Shown: positions 13,861 through 14,034 of the stretch, piece by piece
Layout of the letters: the number at the start of each line of letters is the position of its first letter
Numbering within the stretch: position 1 is the stretch's first letter
NCBI GenBank assembly: GCA_014796735.1
Contig: JAAVIG010000079.1
Location: 1-14,034 of the forward strand
DNA: 14,034 bases
Direction: 5' to 3'
DNA from: Oscillospiraceae bacterium
GTDB taxonomy: Bacteria; Bacillota; Clostridia; Oscillospirales; Ruminococcaceae
The notes under the pieces: model-generated
Told to the model about the DNA's origin: nothing
Database searches by the model: none
Seen by the model: only the letters and a program-made list of their open reading frames with translations
Program-made: the position numbers and the translations under genes

Positions 13861-14034
13861 ATGGAACTTTTAAAAGATAAAGTCGCTTTGGTCACAGGCG
13901 GCACAAGAGGAATCGGCTACGCTATCGTTCGTACATTCCTTGAAAACAAGGCAAAGGTAATTCTCTGCGGCTCAAGACCCGAAACTGCGCAAAAGGCGGT
14001 GGACGAGCTTAAAAAAGAAAACGCCGATTTTGAG
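13861..14034 (+). CDS. Short-chain dehydrogenase/reductase, 5' part only
   Basis: The first 58 codons of a gene that continues past the window. The N-terminus KDKVALVTGGTRGIGYAIV contains the SDR nucleotide-binding glycine motif TGGxRGIG at about residues 12-19, followed by VILCGSRPE at the second strand and adenosine-binding turn. This is the start of a FabG-like classical SDR, which reduces or oxidises carbonyl/alcohol groups with NAD(P). The catalytic Ser-Tyr-Lys residues lie outside the window, so FabG cannot be told from hydroxysteroid or sugar dehydrogenases. GGAGG lies 8 bp before ATG 13861, and a strong sigma-A promoter precedes it. Confidence 0.85.
   Translation, partial: MELLKDKVALVTGGTRGIGYAIVRTFLENKAKVILCGSRPETAQKAVDELKKENADFE

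Overview
The window looks like a piece of a low-to-mid-GC Gram-positive chromosome from an anaerobic Clostridia-type Firmicute, probably a gut Ruminococcaceae/Oscillospiraceae-like organism. This is an inference from AAAGGA/GGAGG ribosome binding sites, TTGACA/TATAAT-type promoters, compact hairpin-plus-T-tract terminators, protein families typical of that group (including the small YSYSA...QEE membrane protein near the end), and the style of the genes. No rRNA, tRNA, CRISPR array or transposase was seen.

Positions 1-8813 hold three tandem paralogous operons in the same orientation. Each consists of an ECF-type sigma-70 factor (about 183 aa) followed by a single-pass membrane protein with a short cytoplasmic tail and a large predicted extracellular part, the arrangement of a sigma/anti-sigma pair. 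The ectodomains form a modular series: two ~320-residue repeats plus a ~230-residue C-terminal domain (699-3767), one repeat plus the same C-terminal domain (4679-6694), and one repeat alone (7457-8758). Each operon begins with a look-alike ECF promoter (GTTRC, 16-17 bp, CGTCT, then RTGARRG exactly 11 bp after the start of CGTCT) and ends with a terminator, which suggests that each unit, or the set, activates itself. In the third unit the expected ATG of the sigma gene is ACG. The second unit has a long leader with two strong inverted repeats.

A fourth family member lies on the minus strand at 13538-13690. It is a 50-codon sigma-factor fragment with a strong RBS and its own ECF-like promoter (GCAAC-N16-CGTAC), cut off just before the promoter-recognition part of region 2. 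The sigma family at this locus has therefore multiplied and partly decayed.

The rest is separate cargo. A cytoplasmic GH27 alpha-galactosidase-type enzyme (8890-10143) has its own sigma-A promoter. A translationally linked operon follows, with an OmpR-type response regulator (10270-10944), a histidine kinase with almost no extracellular sensor (10941-12020) and a polytopic membrane protein (12026-12913). Then come a small two-helix membrane protein (12981-13373), the sigma remnant, and the start of a short-chain dehydrogenase/reductase gene that runs off the window (13861 onward).

Working model (inference): each membrane protein holds its sigma factor at the membrane until its PW(N/S)E...LPVYKN repeat domains meet an envelope or external signal. 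The released sigma factor then transcribes its own operon and probably distant targets. No ECF-type promoter was found in front of the GH27 or two-component genes, so these look like neighbours rather than regulon members.
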